A DNA stretch of 64,000 nt, from contig NZ_CP073720.1 of assembly GCF_025137375.1 (NCBI RefSeq), forward strand, positions 6,348,501-6,412,500, read 5' to 3'. This stretch comes from Dactylosporangium fulvum. Its GTDB lineage: Bacteria; Actinomycetota; Actinomycetes; Mycobacteriales; Micromonosporaceae. The notes under the pieces are model-generated. The model was not told where the DNA came from. It made no database searches and saw only the letters and a program-made list of their open reading frames with translations. Positions 16,676 through 23,916 of this stretch are shown piece by piece (the stretch's first letter is position 1; the number at the start of each line of letters is the position of its first letter). A program made the translations under genes and the position numbers.

Positions 16676-17433
16676 GACGCGACACCGGCCCTGAGCGCCG
16701 GTGCGGCGGCGAACGAGTACGGCGGCCACGGGCCGGTGAGCTCCAGCCGCAGCGTCGTCTCCCGCGCCCCCAGTGCCTCGACGGCCCGCTCGAACTCGGC
16801 GGTCCGGTCGTCGTCGACCAGGTAGGCACCGTTGAGCACGGTGACGTCCTCCGCACCGGACAGCTGCGGGTGCTGCGGCGGATGCTGCCGCGCCAGCACC
16901 GCGTGCGCGGACAGTTCCTCGTGTACCGCATCGGCGGCCTCGGTGGCCTGCTCGTACCGCTGCTCCCGCGTGGCCAGCTCGGTCCGCCGGCGGTGGAGGT
17001 AGGCCGTGCCCGGACCGCCGCCGGCGGCGGGTGCGTCCACGGGGGCGTCGAACCGGGCGTAGGCCTTGACGCCCCATTCGGTACGGCCCGCGACCCGGTC
17101 CAGCGCCGCGGTGAGCTCGTCCCGGTGCCGGGTGAGGTCGTCCACCAGCCGCGCCTCGTCGTGGTACACCGTCGCCAGCGCCGCCGGAACGACCGGGCCG
17201 GCGGCCGCGGCGGCCGTCACCACCCGGTGGTGCTCGTGTGCGGTGCGTTCGAGCCACTCCAGGTCGGACAGGTGCTGCTCCAGCCGATCGGGTTCGTAGT
17301 CCTCGACGTCGACCGGGCTGACGACCGCGAACAGCCCGCCGGCGCCCACCCAGCGCACGGCAGTGTCGTTGATGCCGTGCGCGGTCGACGCGCCGGCCGT
17401 GCCGGCGACAGCGTGGACCCAGACACCGGTCAC
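16672..17433 (-). CDS. gvpL: Gas vesicle protein GvpL (GvpL/GvpF family)
   Basis: A 253-residue member of the GvpL/F family. It has the two-lobed pattern: N-terminal WVHAVAG strand with GLFAVVSPVDVEDYEPDRL, then a helical WGVKAYAR segment, and a C-terminal second domain ending LRLELTGPWPPYSFA. Family members are bound at the vesicle surface or the assembly point and interact with GvpA. It starts with GTG overlapping the gvpJ stop by four bases and is paralogous to gvpF in the same operon. Confidence 0.93.
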   Translation of the reverse strand: MTGVWVHAVAGTAGASTAHGINDTAVRWVGAGGLFAVVSPVDVEDYEPDRLEQHLSDLEWLERTAHEHHRVVTAAAAAGPVVPAALATVYHDEARLVDDLTRHRDELTAALDRVAGRTEWGVKAYARFDAPVDAPAAGGGPGTAYLHRRRTELATREQRYEQATEAADAVHEELSAHAVLARQHPPQHPQLSGAEDVTVLNGAYLVDDDRTAEFERAVEALGARETTLRLELTGPWPPYSFAAAPALRAGVAS

Positions 17434-17852
17434 CGTTCCTCCCGTGCCCGGGCCCGGGCCGGACGGTCGTCGCGCTCCCGGACCGGCCGGTCCTCATACT
17501 CGCGGCGGTCCTCGCGCTCCTCATACTCACGGCGATCCTCGAGCTCACGGCGGTCCGCGCGTTCGCCCCGGAGGGCGGGCGCACGGCGCTCCTCCACCGC
17601 GCGGCGGTCGCCGCCGGTGAGGAACGGATCGCTCTCCCACCAGTTGATGCCGAGCTGGCGCGCGGTGTCGACGGAGGCGATGAGCAGGCGCAGCTTCACG
17701 GTCAGCAGCTCGATGTCGAGCAGGTTGACCTGGATGTCGCCGGCGATGACCAGGCCTCGGTCGAGCACCCGCTCCAGGATGTCGGCGAGGTTTGTCGGCT
17801 GGTGCCCGCCGACCGCGGGTGCGACCGGCTGGGCGCGGACAGGTTGTGTCAT
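17430..17852 (-). CDS. gvpJ: Gas vesicle protein GvpJ with mixed-charge tail
   Basis: A 140-residue GvpA-family protein. Residues 20-75 have NLADILERVLDRGLVIAGDI, QVNLLDIELLTVKLRLLIASV and the GINWW motif characteristic of GvpJ. The last 55 residues are composed almost entirely of Arg, Glu and Asp with Tyr, including an imperfect repeat of DRREYE. GvpJ caps or nucleates vesicles as a minor wall protein. The tail resembles those of gvpY and gvpZ products here. It starts 3 bases after gvpO. Confidence 0.93.
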   Translation of the reverse strand: MTQPVRAQPVAPAVGGHQPTNLADILERVLDRGLVIAGDIQVNLLDIELLTVKLRLLIASVDTARQLGINWWESDPFLTGGDRRAVEERRAPALRGERADRRELEDRREYEEREDRREYEDRPVRERDDRPARARAREER

Positions 17853-17855
17853 GGC

Positions 17856-18206
17856 TCAGCTCGCCTTCGCGACGTCCGTGCTGCCGCGCAGGTAGCGGTG
17901 GTCACGGCGGCAGGACAGCAGCTCGCCGCTGCCGGAGAGCTGCACCAGGTACAGACCGAGCATGTCCGCCGACGACGGGATCCTGCGCTCCTCCACCACC
18001 TCCACGCCGACGGTCCAGCCGCCGTTCGCCGGCTCCACCGAGACGGCGCCGATCGGTTCCTTGCCGGTCAACTCGCGGGCGTCCTCGATCGCCATCCGCG
18101 CGGCGGACGCGGCCGAGATCGAGCGCCGGTCCTCCCGGTCCTCGTCATACGACTCGTCCCGCCGCGGGCGGCGTGCCCGCTCGCGTTCGTGGCCGTCTGG
18201 ATGCAT
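17856..18206 (-). CDS. gvpO: Gas vesicle protein GvpO
   Basis: A 116-residue GvpO. The conserved core is WTVGVEVVEERRIPSSADMLGLYLVQLSGSGELLSCRRDHRYLRG at residues 65-108. The N-terminal 35 residues are highly charged (RARRPRRDESYDEDREDRR). Start ATG has AAGGAG at eight bases. In Streptomyces, gvpO opens the cluster; here it is between gvpG and gvpJ. Confidence 0.93.
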   Translation of the reverse strand: MHPDGHERERARRPRRDESYDEDREDRRSISAASAARMAIEDARELTGKEPIGAVSVEPANGGWTVGVEVVEERRIPSSADMLGLYLVQLSGSGELLSCRRDHRYLRGSTDVAKAS

Positions 18207-18224
18207 CTGCGGGACTCCTTCCGC

Positions 18225-18464
18225 TCAGCCGGTCGAGTAGCTGGTGAGACGGGCGAGGATCTCCTCCTCCGCGGTCTGGCGATCGGCCTCGGACAGCTCG
18301 CCGCGGGCCACCGCATCGTCGAGCGCCTCGAGTTGCCGCCGGACCCCTGCCGACCCGTACAACTCCTGCTCGGCCTGCTGCAGGATGACCGATGCGACCG
18401 CGGTGACCGCCCGCACCGGCTGGTACGGGAGGGTGAGCAGCACCGTCAGCAGGCCCATCGTCAC
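18225..18464 (-). CDS. gvpG: Gas vesicle protein GvpG
   Basis: A 79-residue helical protein with LPYQPVRAVTAVASVILQQAEQELYG followed by a Glu/Ala-rich second helix, the GvpG pattern. GvpG proteins join GvpF/GvpL in the assembly machinery. Its GTG start overlaps the gvpF stop by four bases; an ATG six bases later is the alternative. Confidence 0.9.
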   Translation of the reverse strand: MTMGLLTVLLTLPYQPVRAVTAVASVILQQAEQELYGSAGVRRQLEALDDAVARGELSEADRQTAEEEILARLTSYSTG

Positions 18465-19213
18465 TGCTCCGGAACCAGTTGCGCGACGAAGTCGTACGGT
18501 GCCGAAGGGCCCAGCCGGCGCAGCGTGACCCGCCGCTCCCAGGTGCCGGCCAGCTCCCGCAGCGCGCGGTCGAACTCGTCGTGGCGTTGCCGGTCCACGA
18601 GCACGGCGAGGTTCACCGCGTCGAACTCGTGGGTCGGCTCGCGCAGGACGATGTCCTCGGTCACCGGCTTGAGGCGTTCGACGGCGAACTGCATGTCGGC
18701 GTCGCGCACCGCCTCGATCGAGTTGTTGATGATCTCGCCGAGCCGCATGCGGGCGTCGACGAAGGCGTCCTCGGGCTGACCCCGCAGCCGTTCCTGCAGC
18801 TGCCGTGCCTCGGGACTGCTGTCGAGGATCTCCGCGAGGATCGTGGCCTCGACGTAGCGGCCGTGCACCATGTGCTGCACCTGCCCTCCCAGCCGCCCCA
18901 GCATCGGCACGATGCGGTCGTGCTGGTCGGCGAGCAGGTCGCGGACGGCGTCACGGTCGGTCAGCACGGTGCCGAAGCGGACCGGCAGGACCGGCGAGAC
19001 GGTCGCCGTGCCGTCCAGGAGCCGTTGATACGCCCGCAGGTCGGCGGACCTGCCGAGCGGCCGGTCGAGTGATACCTCACTGACGAGCGCCGCCACGTCG
19101 TCGTACGTCACCGTGTCGACGTCGGCGGGCGGATCGCCGATGCCCTGGGCCGACCCGGTCGGCTCCACGTCACCGGGGACGAACCCGTAGATCAGGGTGC
19201 CCGTGCCCGCCAT
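18461..19213 (-). CDS. gvpF: Gas vesicle protein GvpF (GvpL/GvpF family)
   Basis: A 250-residue GvpF. N-terminal LIYGFVPGDV, then DDVAALVSEVSLDRPLG and the family motif TVSPVLPVRFGTVLTD; the C-terminal domain has FDAVNLAVLVDRQRHDEFDRAL and ends GPSAPYDFVAQL. The protein binds GvpA monomers and is a candidate assembly chaperone. It starts one base after gvpA with AAGGA six bases before the ATG. Confidence 0.95.
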   Translation of the reverse strand: MAGTGTLIYGFVPGDVEPTGSAQGIGDPPADVDTVTYDDVAALVSEVSLDRPLGRSADLRAYQRLLDGTATVSPVLPVRFGTVLTDRDAVRDLLADQHDRIVPMLGRLGGQVQHMVHGRYVEATILAEILDSSPEARQLQERLRGQPEDAFVDARMRLGEIINNSIEAVRDADMQFAVERLKPVTEDIVLREPTHEFDAVNLAVLVDRQRHDEFDRALRELAGTWERRVTLRRLGPSAPYDFVAQLVPEQ

Positions 19214-19214
19214 C

Positions 19215-19619
19215 TCAGTCCTTCCTCCGGCTCTGGGGTTCTCGTTCGCGCTCGCGCTCGCGCGGGCTGATGATCTCGCCGATGACGTCGCCCGCCTTCT
19301 CCATCAGCTTCTCCCTGGCACCCTCGATCGCCCGCTCGCCGGTCGCGCCCGCCACGGCGCCCTTGGTGCCCTGGACGACCTCGGGCAGTCCCTTGCCCTC
19401 GTGCTCACGCAGGTCGAGCCGGTTGGCTGCCTGGGCGAACCGCAGGTACGTATCGACACTCGCCACGACGACCCGGGCGTTGACGGTGAGAATCTCGATG
19501 CCCACCAGGGCGACGCTCACGTGGGCGTCGATGACGATGCCCTTGTCGAGGATCGTGTCGATGACGTCGGCGAGCGACGACGACTGAGCGCCGCCGCCTC
19601 CGGCCGCTACGACAGACAT
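19215..19619 (-). CDS. gvpA: Major gas vesicle wall protein GvpA with charged C-terminal extension
   Basis: A 134-residue GvpA. The wall-forming fold is at residues 12-70: SLADVIDTILDKGIVIDAHV, VALVGIEILTVNARVVVASV and DTYLRFAQAANRL. Cyanobacterial GvpA is about 70 residues; the extra 60 here are an amphipathic helix and an Arg-Glu alternating tail (REREREREPQSRRKD), a style seen in actinomycete GvpA. AGGTGA precedes the ATG by five bases. Whether visible vesicles form is unknown; most soil actinomycetes with gvp genes have not been shown to float. Confidence 0.94.
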   Translation of the reverse strand: MSVVAAGGGGAQSSSLADVIDTILDKGIVIDAHVSVALVGIEILTVNARVVVASVDTYLRFAQAANRLDLREHEGKGLPEVVQGTKGAVAGATGERAIEGAREKLMEKAGDVIGEIISPREREREREPQSRRKD

Positions 19620-19623
19620 GGAA

Positions 19624-20817
19624 TCACCTGTTTCTGGGCCGGTTGCCCGGCCCCTCACCACCCGCGTCACGGCGTCCGCGGCCGTTGCCGGACTCGTGCC
19701 GGTCCCGGCCCTCGCGGTCACGCCGCTCCCGCTCGTGGTCGTCCCAGTCGCGGTCGCCGCCGTGTCGGCGACCCTCACGGCGGGAGTGACCGTTGCCGCG
19801 CTCGTGCTCCTCATCGCGCCCGCGGCCTTCGCGCGTCCGGCCCCGTTCGCGCTCCTCTTCGTCCTCCCGGCGCCCGCGACGTTCACGGCGTTCCCGGCCT
19901 TCGCCGCGTTCCTCTTCCTCGCGCTCCTCTTCCTCGCGCTCGCGGCCCTCGCGGCCCTCGCCGCGCTCCTCCGCTTTCTCGCGCTCCTGCTCCTGCTCCA
20001 CAGCGGTCTCGTGGTCCGTCACCACCTCACCGTCGTGGATCACACCGCGCCAGCCCTCCAACTGCTCCGGGTTCAGGACCGCCTGCGTCATGCAATGCCG
20101 CACGAAATGCTTCAGCTCCAGCCGGGCCCGGCGACCCTGCGCCCGCCAGAGGTTTCCGGTCTGCTCGAAAAAGCCCTTGGGGTGATACTCGATGATCAGC
20201 ACCACCCGAGTCAGCGTGGGCGTGAGGGCATGGAACGAGATAGCGCCGTCCGGATAGCCCTTCGCCCCCTTCGAGCGCCACACGATCCGCTCGTCCGGGA
20301 CCATCTCGACGATCTGGGCATCCCAATCACGGTGCGACAGGAAAATCTGCGCCCGCCAATGAAGCTTCTCCTGCTCCTTCTCCCGCTCGACCTTCTCAAC
20401 CTTCTTCGTGAACCGCGGAATGTCCTCGAACTCGGTCCACTGGTTGTACGCCACCCGCACCGGCACACCGACGTCGACGTACTCGACGATGTTCGTCAGC
20501 TTGAGCTTCTTGCTCCGCTTCCCCCCACCGAACGCCTGCTTCAGCTTGGCCAGCCCACCGGCGATCCCGCCCTTGAGCGTGGCCTTCGCCGGGGAGCCAC
20601 CCCCGGCCAGTTGCTCCGCGCCCTTGGCCGCGGCCACCAGCGTGGGATTCTCCGAGCGCTCAGCGAAGCCGGTCAGCCGCTCAGTGAGATCGCCGACCCT
20701 GCCGCGCAGCGACTCCACGGCCCGCTCCCCCAGCGCGCCGGCGAAGTTGCCCAACTCCTTGGTCACCAGGCGGGAGACCCGCCCACCGATGCCATCGCTG
20801 TGCGGTACCGAACTCAT
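19624..20817 (-). CDS. SRPBCC-fold protein of the gas-vesicle cluster (GvpZ-like) with long R/E tail
   Basis: A 397-residue protein in three parts. Residues 1-110 are Ala/Gly-rich and helical. Residues 110-245 form a polyketide-cyclase/START-like SRPBCC domain (KLKLTNIVEYVDVGVPVRVAYNQWTEFEDIPRF at the start; DWDAQIVEMVPDERIVWRSKG; the closing helix LKHFVRHCM). From 260 to the end the protein is an extraordinary Arg/Glu/Gly/Asp/His low-complexity tail of about 135 residues. SRPBCC proteins accompany gvp clusters in actinomycetes; I link it to gvpZ of Streptomyces by position and fold, with moderate confidence. Function unknown. Overlaps gvpY-like by ATGA. Confidence 0.8.
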   Translation of the reverse strand: MSSVPHSDGIGGRVSRLVTKELGNFAGALGERAVESLRGRVGDLTERLTGFAERSENPTLVAAAKGAEQLAGGGSPAKATLKGGIAGGLAKLKQAFGGGKRSKKLKLTNIVEYVDVGVPVRVAYNQWTEFEDIPRFTKKVEKVEREKEQEKLHWRAQIFLSHRDWDAQIVEMVPDERIVWRSKGAKGYPDGAISFHALTPTLTRVVLIIEYHPKGFFEQTGNLWRAQGRRARLELKHFVRHCMTQAVLNPEQLEGWRGVIHDGEVVTDHETAVEQEQEREKAEERGEGREGREREEEEREEEERGEGRERRERRGRREDEEERERGRTREGRGRDEEHERGNGHSRREGRRHGGDRDWDDHERERRDREGRDRHESGNGRGRRDAGGEGPGNRPRNR

Positions 20818-21443
20818 CGCCGCCCCGCAGACCCGCGCCGGCGGACCGGAGGCTCGGCCTCGTCATCCCGCGACGCCTCGTCACCCCGCGACCGGCCGCG
20901 CCCGGCGCCGACCGGCTGCGCCTCCTCGTCCTCGTCGCGGTCCTCGTCCTCGTACCGCCGCTCGTAGCGGCCCTCCTCGCGGTCCTCGTCGAAGTCCTCG
21001 TCACGATCCCGGTACCGTCGCTCGCCCCGGTCCTCGCCCCGGTCCTCGCCCCGTTCGTACGCCCGCCCGCGCTCCTCGCGCTCCTCGCGCTCCTCGCGGT
21101 CGGTGTCCCGCGCGCCGCGGAGCCGGTCCGGCCTGGTGGCCGATCGGAGCGCCTCGCTGCGGTCGCGGAGCCGGTCGCTCACCGACTCGATGCGGTCGGT
21201 CACGGCGGTCTGTGCGGCGGCCTTCCCGGCCTTGACGAGCGGCTTGGCGAGGCCGCCGAGCTCGCTGACGGTGGACGATCCGCCGATGAGCGACCGGCCA
21301 CGTGCCAGGAGCTCCGCCGGGTTGCCGCTGTAGCGTCCCGCGGCGGCGGCCGCGCCGAGCAGCACGGCTGTGCCCAGCTTCCGTCGCCGGCCGAGGACGT
21401 ACCCGGTCAGTACCGCAAGCGTCACCTGCGTTCCCCGTTTCAT
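20814..21443 (-). CDS. Gas-vesicle cluster protein, small N-terminal membrane-associated domain and charged tail (GvpY-like)
   Basis: A 209-residue protein. The first 40 residues (TLAVLTGYVLGRRRKLGTAVLLGAAAAAG) form one or two hydrophobic helices; residues 40-115 are helical; the last 90 are an Arg/Asp/Glu tail with tyrosines. It is the first gene of the operon, with a strong GGGAGG ribosome-binding site. Its likely counterpart is gvpY of Streptomyces, judged from pairing with the SRPBCC gene. No enzymatic motif is seen. Confidence 0.65.
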   Translation of the reverse strand: MKRGTQVTLAVLTGYVLGRRRKLGTAVLLGAAAAAGRYSGNPAELLARGRSLIGGSSTVSELGGLAKPLVKAGKAAAQTAVTDRIESVSDRLRDRSEALRSATRPDRLRGARDTDREEREEREERGRAYERGEDRGEDRGERRYRDRDEDFDEDREEGRYERRYEDEDRDEDEEAQPVGAGRGRSRGDEASRDDEAEPPVRRRGSAGRR

Positions 21444-21828
21444 GCGTACCTCCCGGCGACGCGAATCGTGACGACCGTAGCGCCCTACCCGGGCCATCTA
21501 CCGCAAAACCGGCACCGCCGCATTCCACGGATCCCGGAAGGCGACTCCCGGCGGTCCGGCAGCAGGCCGTTCGTTCGGTGGCGAGGGCGACGACACGGCA
21601 ACACCGGTGCCGTCGCGGTTCGATGATCACAAAGGTGTCGTGCGCCACATCGGCGCCACAGGATGTTTGGCTTCCCTGTCACATGGACACCCGGAAGTCC
21701 TCGTCATGTGGCTGGGGGGCGACGAGACCGTTGGGGGGTGGGGTCGAAGGCGGCCGATCGACGTATCGGCGGCCTTCGGCCCCCGCGGGCACCGCGGACA
21801 CCGTCGGACCGGACCGGACCGGCCGGCG
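21444..21828. other. Intergenic region between the SpoIIE phosphatase and the gvp operon
   Basis: 385 bases holding a strong hairpin (21745-21778) and the presumed gvp promoter; I cannot identify the -10 or -35 with confidence. TACGGT about 35 bases before the gvpY ATG is a weak candidate. No gene is visible. Confidence 0.5.
21745..21778. terminator. Hairpin terminator behind the SpoIIE phosphatase
   Basis: Arms CGAAGGCGGCCGAT (21745-21758) and ATCGGCGGCCTTCG (21765-21778) pair with one mismatch around a six-base loop, 51 bases after the phosphatase stop. It probably separates the regulatory module from gvp, though read-through is possible. Confidence 0.55.
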
Positions 21829-23052
21829 TCAGGCGGGCGGCTCGGACCGGCGCACCGCGAGCACGGCCACGTCGTCGGTCGGCGCACGGTCGTACAGCAG
21901 CGCCGCCATCACGCCGGCGCACATCGTGTCGGCAGGCCCGGCGACGAGCGCCTCCGTCAGCATCGTCAGGCCGGCGTCGATCCTCCGGCCCCGCCGCTCG
22001 ACAAGCCCGTCGGTGTAGAGGAACAGGCCGGTGCCGGGGTCCAGGGGCAGCCGGGTGTTGCGGCGGTGCGCCTCGGCGTAGGCGCCCAGCGGCAGGTCGG
22101 GCGGGATCCGCACCAGCCGGCCGGGGCGGTCCGGGGCGACGACGACCGGTGGCAGGTGGCCCGCGTTCGACAGTGTCACCGCGCCGAGGTCGGCGTCGAC
22201 CACCGCGTAGATGACGGTGGCCATGGCGTCCGGCTCGAACCGCTGGACCTTGCGGTCGAGGCGGGTCAGCACGTCGGCGGGGTCGTCGGTCTCCATCGCG
22301 TACGCCCGGAGCGCGCTGCGGATGCGCCCCATGACCACGGCGGCGCGCAGGCCGTTGCCGGCCACGTCACCGATGACGATGCCGATGTGCCCCGACGCCA
22401 GGTCGAACACGTCATACCAGTCGCCGCCGACGCCCACCTCGGCACCGGGGACGTACCGCACGGCGACGTCGAGTCCCCGGATCGCCTGCGGCCGTGCCGG
22501 CAGGAGACTGCGCTGCAGCGCCAGCGCGGCGGCCCGGTCGAGCCGGGACAGTCGCGCCTGCGTGGCCAGGGTCGCGCGGTCGGCGACGAGCCGCAGCAGC
22601 TCGACGTCGTCGGGTGTGAACCGCCGCGGCGTCAGCGTGCCCACGTGCAGGACCCCGATGACCCGTCCCCCGCTGACCATCGGCACCCCGAGCACGGACT
22701 GCACGTGCTCGCTGAGCAGGACCGGGCTGACGACGTTGGTGTGGTCGACGTGCTCGATCGCGATCGGCTCGGCCCGCGCGGCGACGGTGCCGGAGAACCC
22801 GTGCCCGACCGGCACGCGCAGCCCCTGGCGCACCTCGCGCTCCAGGCCGCTGGCGGCGGTGGCGACCAGCTCGGTGCCGCTCGAGTCGAGCAGCAGCACC
22901 GCGGCGGTGTCGGCGCGCAGCAGGTCGCGGGTGCGCTCGAGCAGCTCGTCGAGGAGGTCCTCGATGCCGAGCTGCGACAACGCCGCGTCGGTGACCGTCT
23001 GCAACCTGCGCAGCTTCTCGGCGCTGCCCGCCTGCCCCGCGTCGGCCGTCAT
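21829..23052 (-). CDS. GAF-SpoIIE protein phosphatase (RsbU-like)
   Basis: A 407-residue PP2C-type serine phosphatase. A GAF sensor domain fills residues 20-165 (SQLGIEDLLDELLERTRDLL; VGHGFSGTVAA; VLGVPMVSGGRVIGVLHVGT). The SpoIIE domain follows with metal-binding aspartates in GGDWYDVFDL, GDVAGNG, TDGLVERR and APTDDVAVLAV. Such enzymes dephosphorylate STAS anti-anti-sigma proteins to release a sigma factor; the adjacent STAS gene is the obvious substrate. I chose the ATG at 23052 because GGAGG lies eight bases before it. Confidence 0.9.
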   Translation of the reverse strand: MTADAGQAGSAEKLRRLQTVTDAALSQLGIEDLLDELLERTRDLLRADTAAVLLLDSSGTELVATAASGLEREVRQGLRVPVGHGFSGTVAARAEPIAIEHVDHTNVVSPVLLSEHVQSVLGVPMVSGGRVIGVLHVGTLTPRRFTPDDVELLRLVADRATLATQARLSRLDRAAALALQRSLLPARPQAIRGLDVAVRYVPGAEVGVGGDWYDVFDLASGHIGIVIGDVAGNGLRAAVVMGRIRSALRAYAMETDDPADVLTRLDRKVQRFEPDAMATVIYAVVDADLGAVTLSNAGHLPPVVVAPDRPGRLVRIPPDLPLGAYAEAHRRNTRLPLDPGTGLFLYTDGLVERRGRRIDAGLTMLTEALVAGPADTMCAGVMAALLYDRAPTDDVAVLAVRRSEPPA

Positions 23053-23097
23053 CGCCGCACCCTCCGCCTGCCGCATCCGACTACCGCCGCCGGTTCC

Positions 23098-23412
23098 TCA
23101 CCGGGCCGGCTCCGACAGGTGTGTCCAGACACCGCCCAGCTCGAGCACCTGACGGACGAGCCTGGTGGCGTTGGCGATGCGGAACCGCAGGTGCCGCTCG
23201 TCGGCCAGCCGCCGGCCCTTGAGCAGCACGTTGATGCCGGCGGAGTCGATGAACGGAACAGCCGCCAGATCGACGACAACCTCCCCCGCCCCGGCACCGG
23301 TGGCGGCGGTGATCTCCCGGCCCAGCTCGTCGGCGGTGGCCAGGTCCAGATCACCGGCCACGTGCAGCGTGAGCACGTCATTGTCACGGTGGCCGGCCAC
23401 GGAAAAGGTCAT
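23098..23412 (-). CDS. STAS-domain anti-sigma factor antagonist (RsbV-like)
   Basis: A 104-residue single STAS domain. It has VAGDLDLATADEL, VVVDLAAVPFIDSAGINVLL, where Ser in DSAG is the expected phosphorylation site, and a C-terminal LVRQVLELGGV helix. It should bind the neighbouring ATPase when unphosphorylated. It is 45 bases upstream of the SpoIIE phosphatase on the same strand and has GGAGG before the ATG. Confidence 0.92.
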   Translation of the reverse strand: MTFSVAGHRDNDVLTLHVAGDLDLATADELGREITAATGAGAGEVVVDLAAVPFIDSAGINVLLKGRRLADERHLRFRIANATRLVRQVLELGGVWTHLSEPAR

Positions 23413-23505
23413 AACACCTCCAACTGCACGACGACCGGGCGCGTATGACTCTTATAGTGTGGGGCGGGCGACGGAATCGCCCACACCGAATCACCTCATG
23501 GATGT

Positions 23506-23916
23506 GTGACCTTGGCAAACGAGTCGGACGTGCCTCCGGTCACCCTCACCATGCCGCCCGTCGCCGCGGAAGGCGTGGCCAGCATACGCCGCTCGGTGAC
23601 CGATGCCGCGCACCGGGCCGGTTTCCCGCCCGACCGCGCCGACCTGTTCACGGTCGCCGTGAACGAGATCGTCATCAACGCGATCGAGCACGGCGGCGGC
23701 GCCGCGATGGTGACGATCATCCAGCACGGCCCCACGATCACGGTCGAGGTGCGCGACACCGGCAGCGGCGTCACCGGGACCCGTGTGCCCGTCCAGGCAC
23801 CACCCGTCGATCAGCCCAACGGCCGCGGCCTGTGGCTGGCCAGCCGCCTGTGTGACGAGCTCACGTTCCACCCGCAGCAGACCGGCGCGATGATCCGCCT
23901 GCGCTCCACGGCGTAG
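23506..23916 (+). CDS. Anti-sigma regulatory ATPase (RsbW-like HATPase_c_2)
   Basis: A 136-residue GHKL kinase. The N box is NEIVINAIEHGGG, the G1 box DTGSGV and the G2 box GRGLWLASRLCDELTF. These kinases phosphorylate STAS proteins and sequester sigma factors of the SigB/SigF class. It is divergent from the STAS gene; TATAGT (23453-23458) may be part of its promoter. The GTG at 23506 lacks a good ribosome-binding site. No sigma factor of that class is in the window. Its end overlaps the convergent recD2 end by 56 bases. Confidence 0.88.
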   Translation: MTLANESDVPPVTLTMPPVAAEGVASIRRSVTDAAHRAGFPPDRADLFTVAVNEIVINAIEHGGGAAMVTIIQHGPTITVEVRDTGSGVTGTRVPVQAPPVDQPNGRGLWLASRLCDELTFHPQQTGAMIRLRSTA

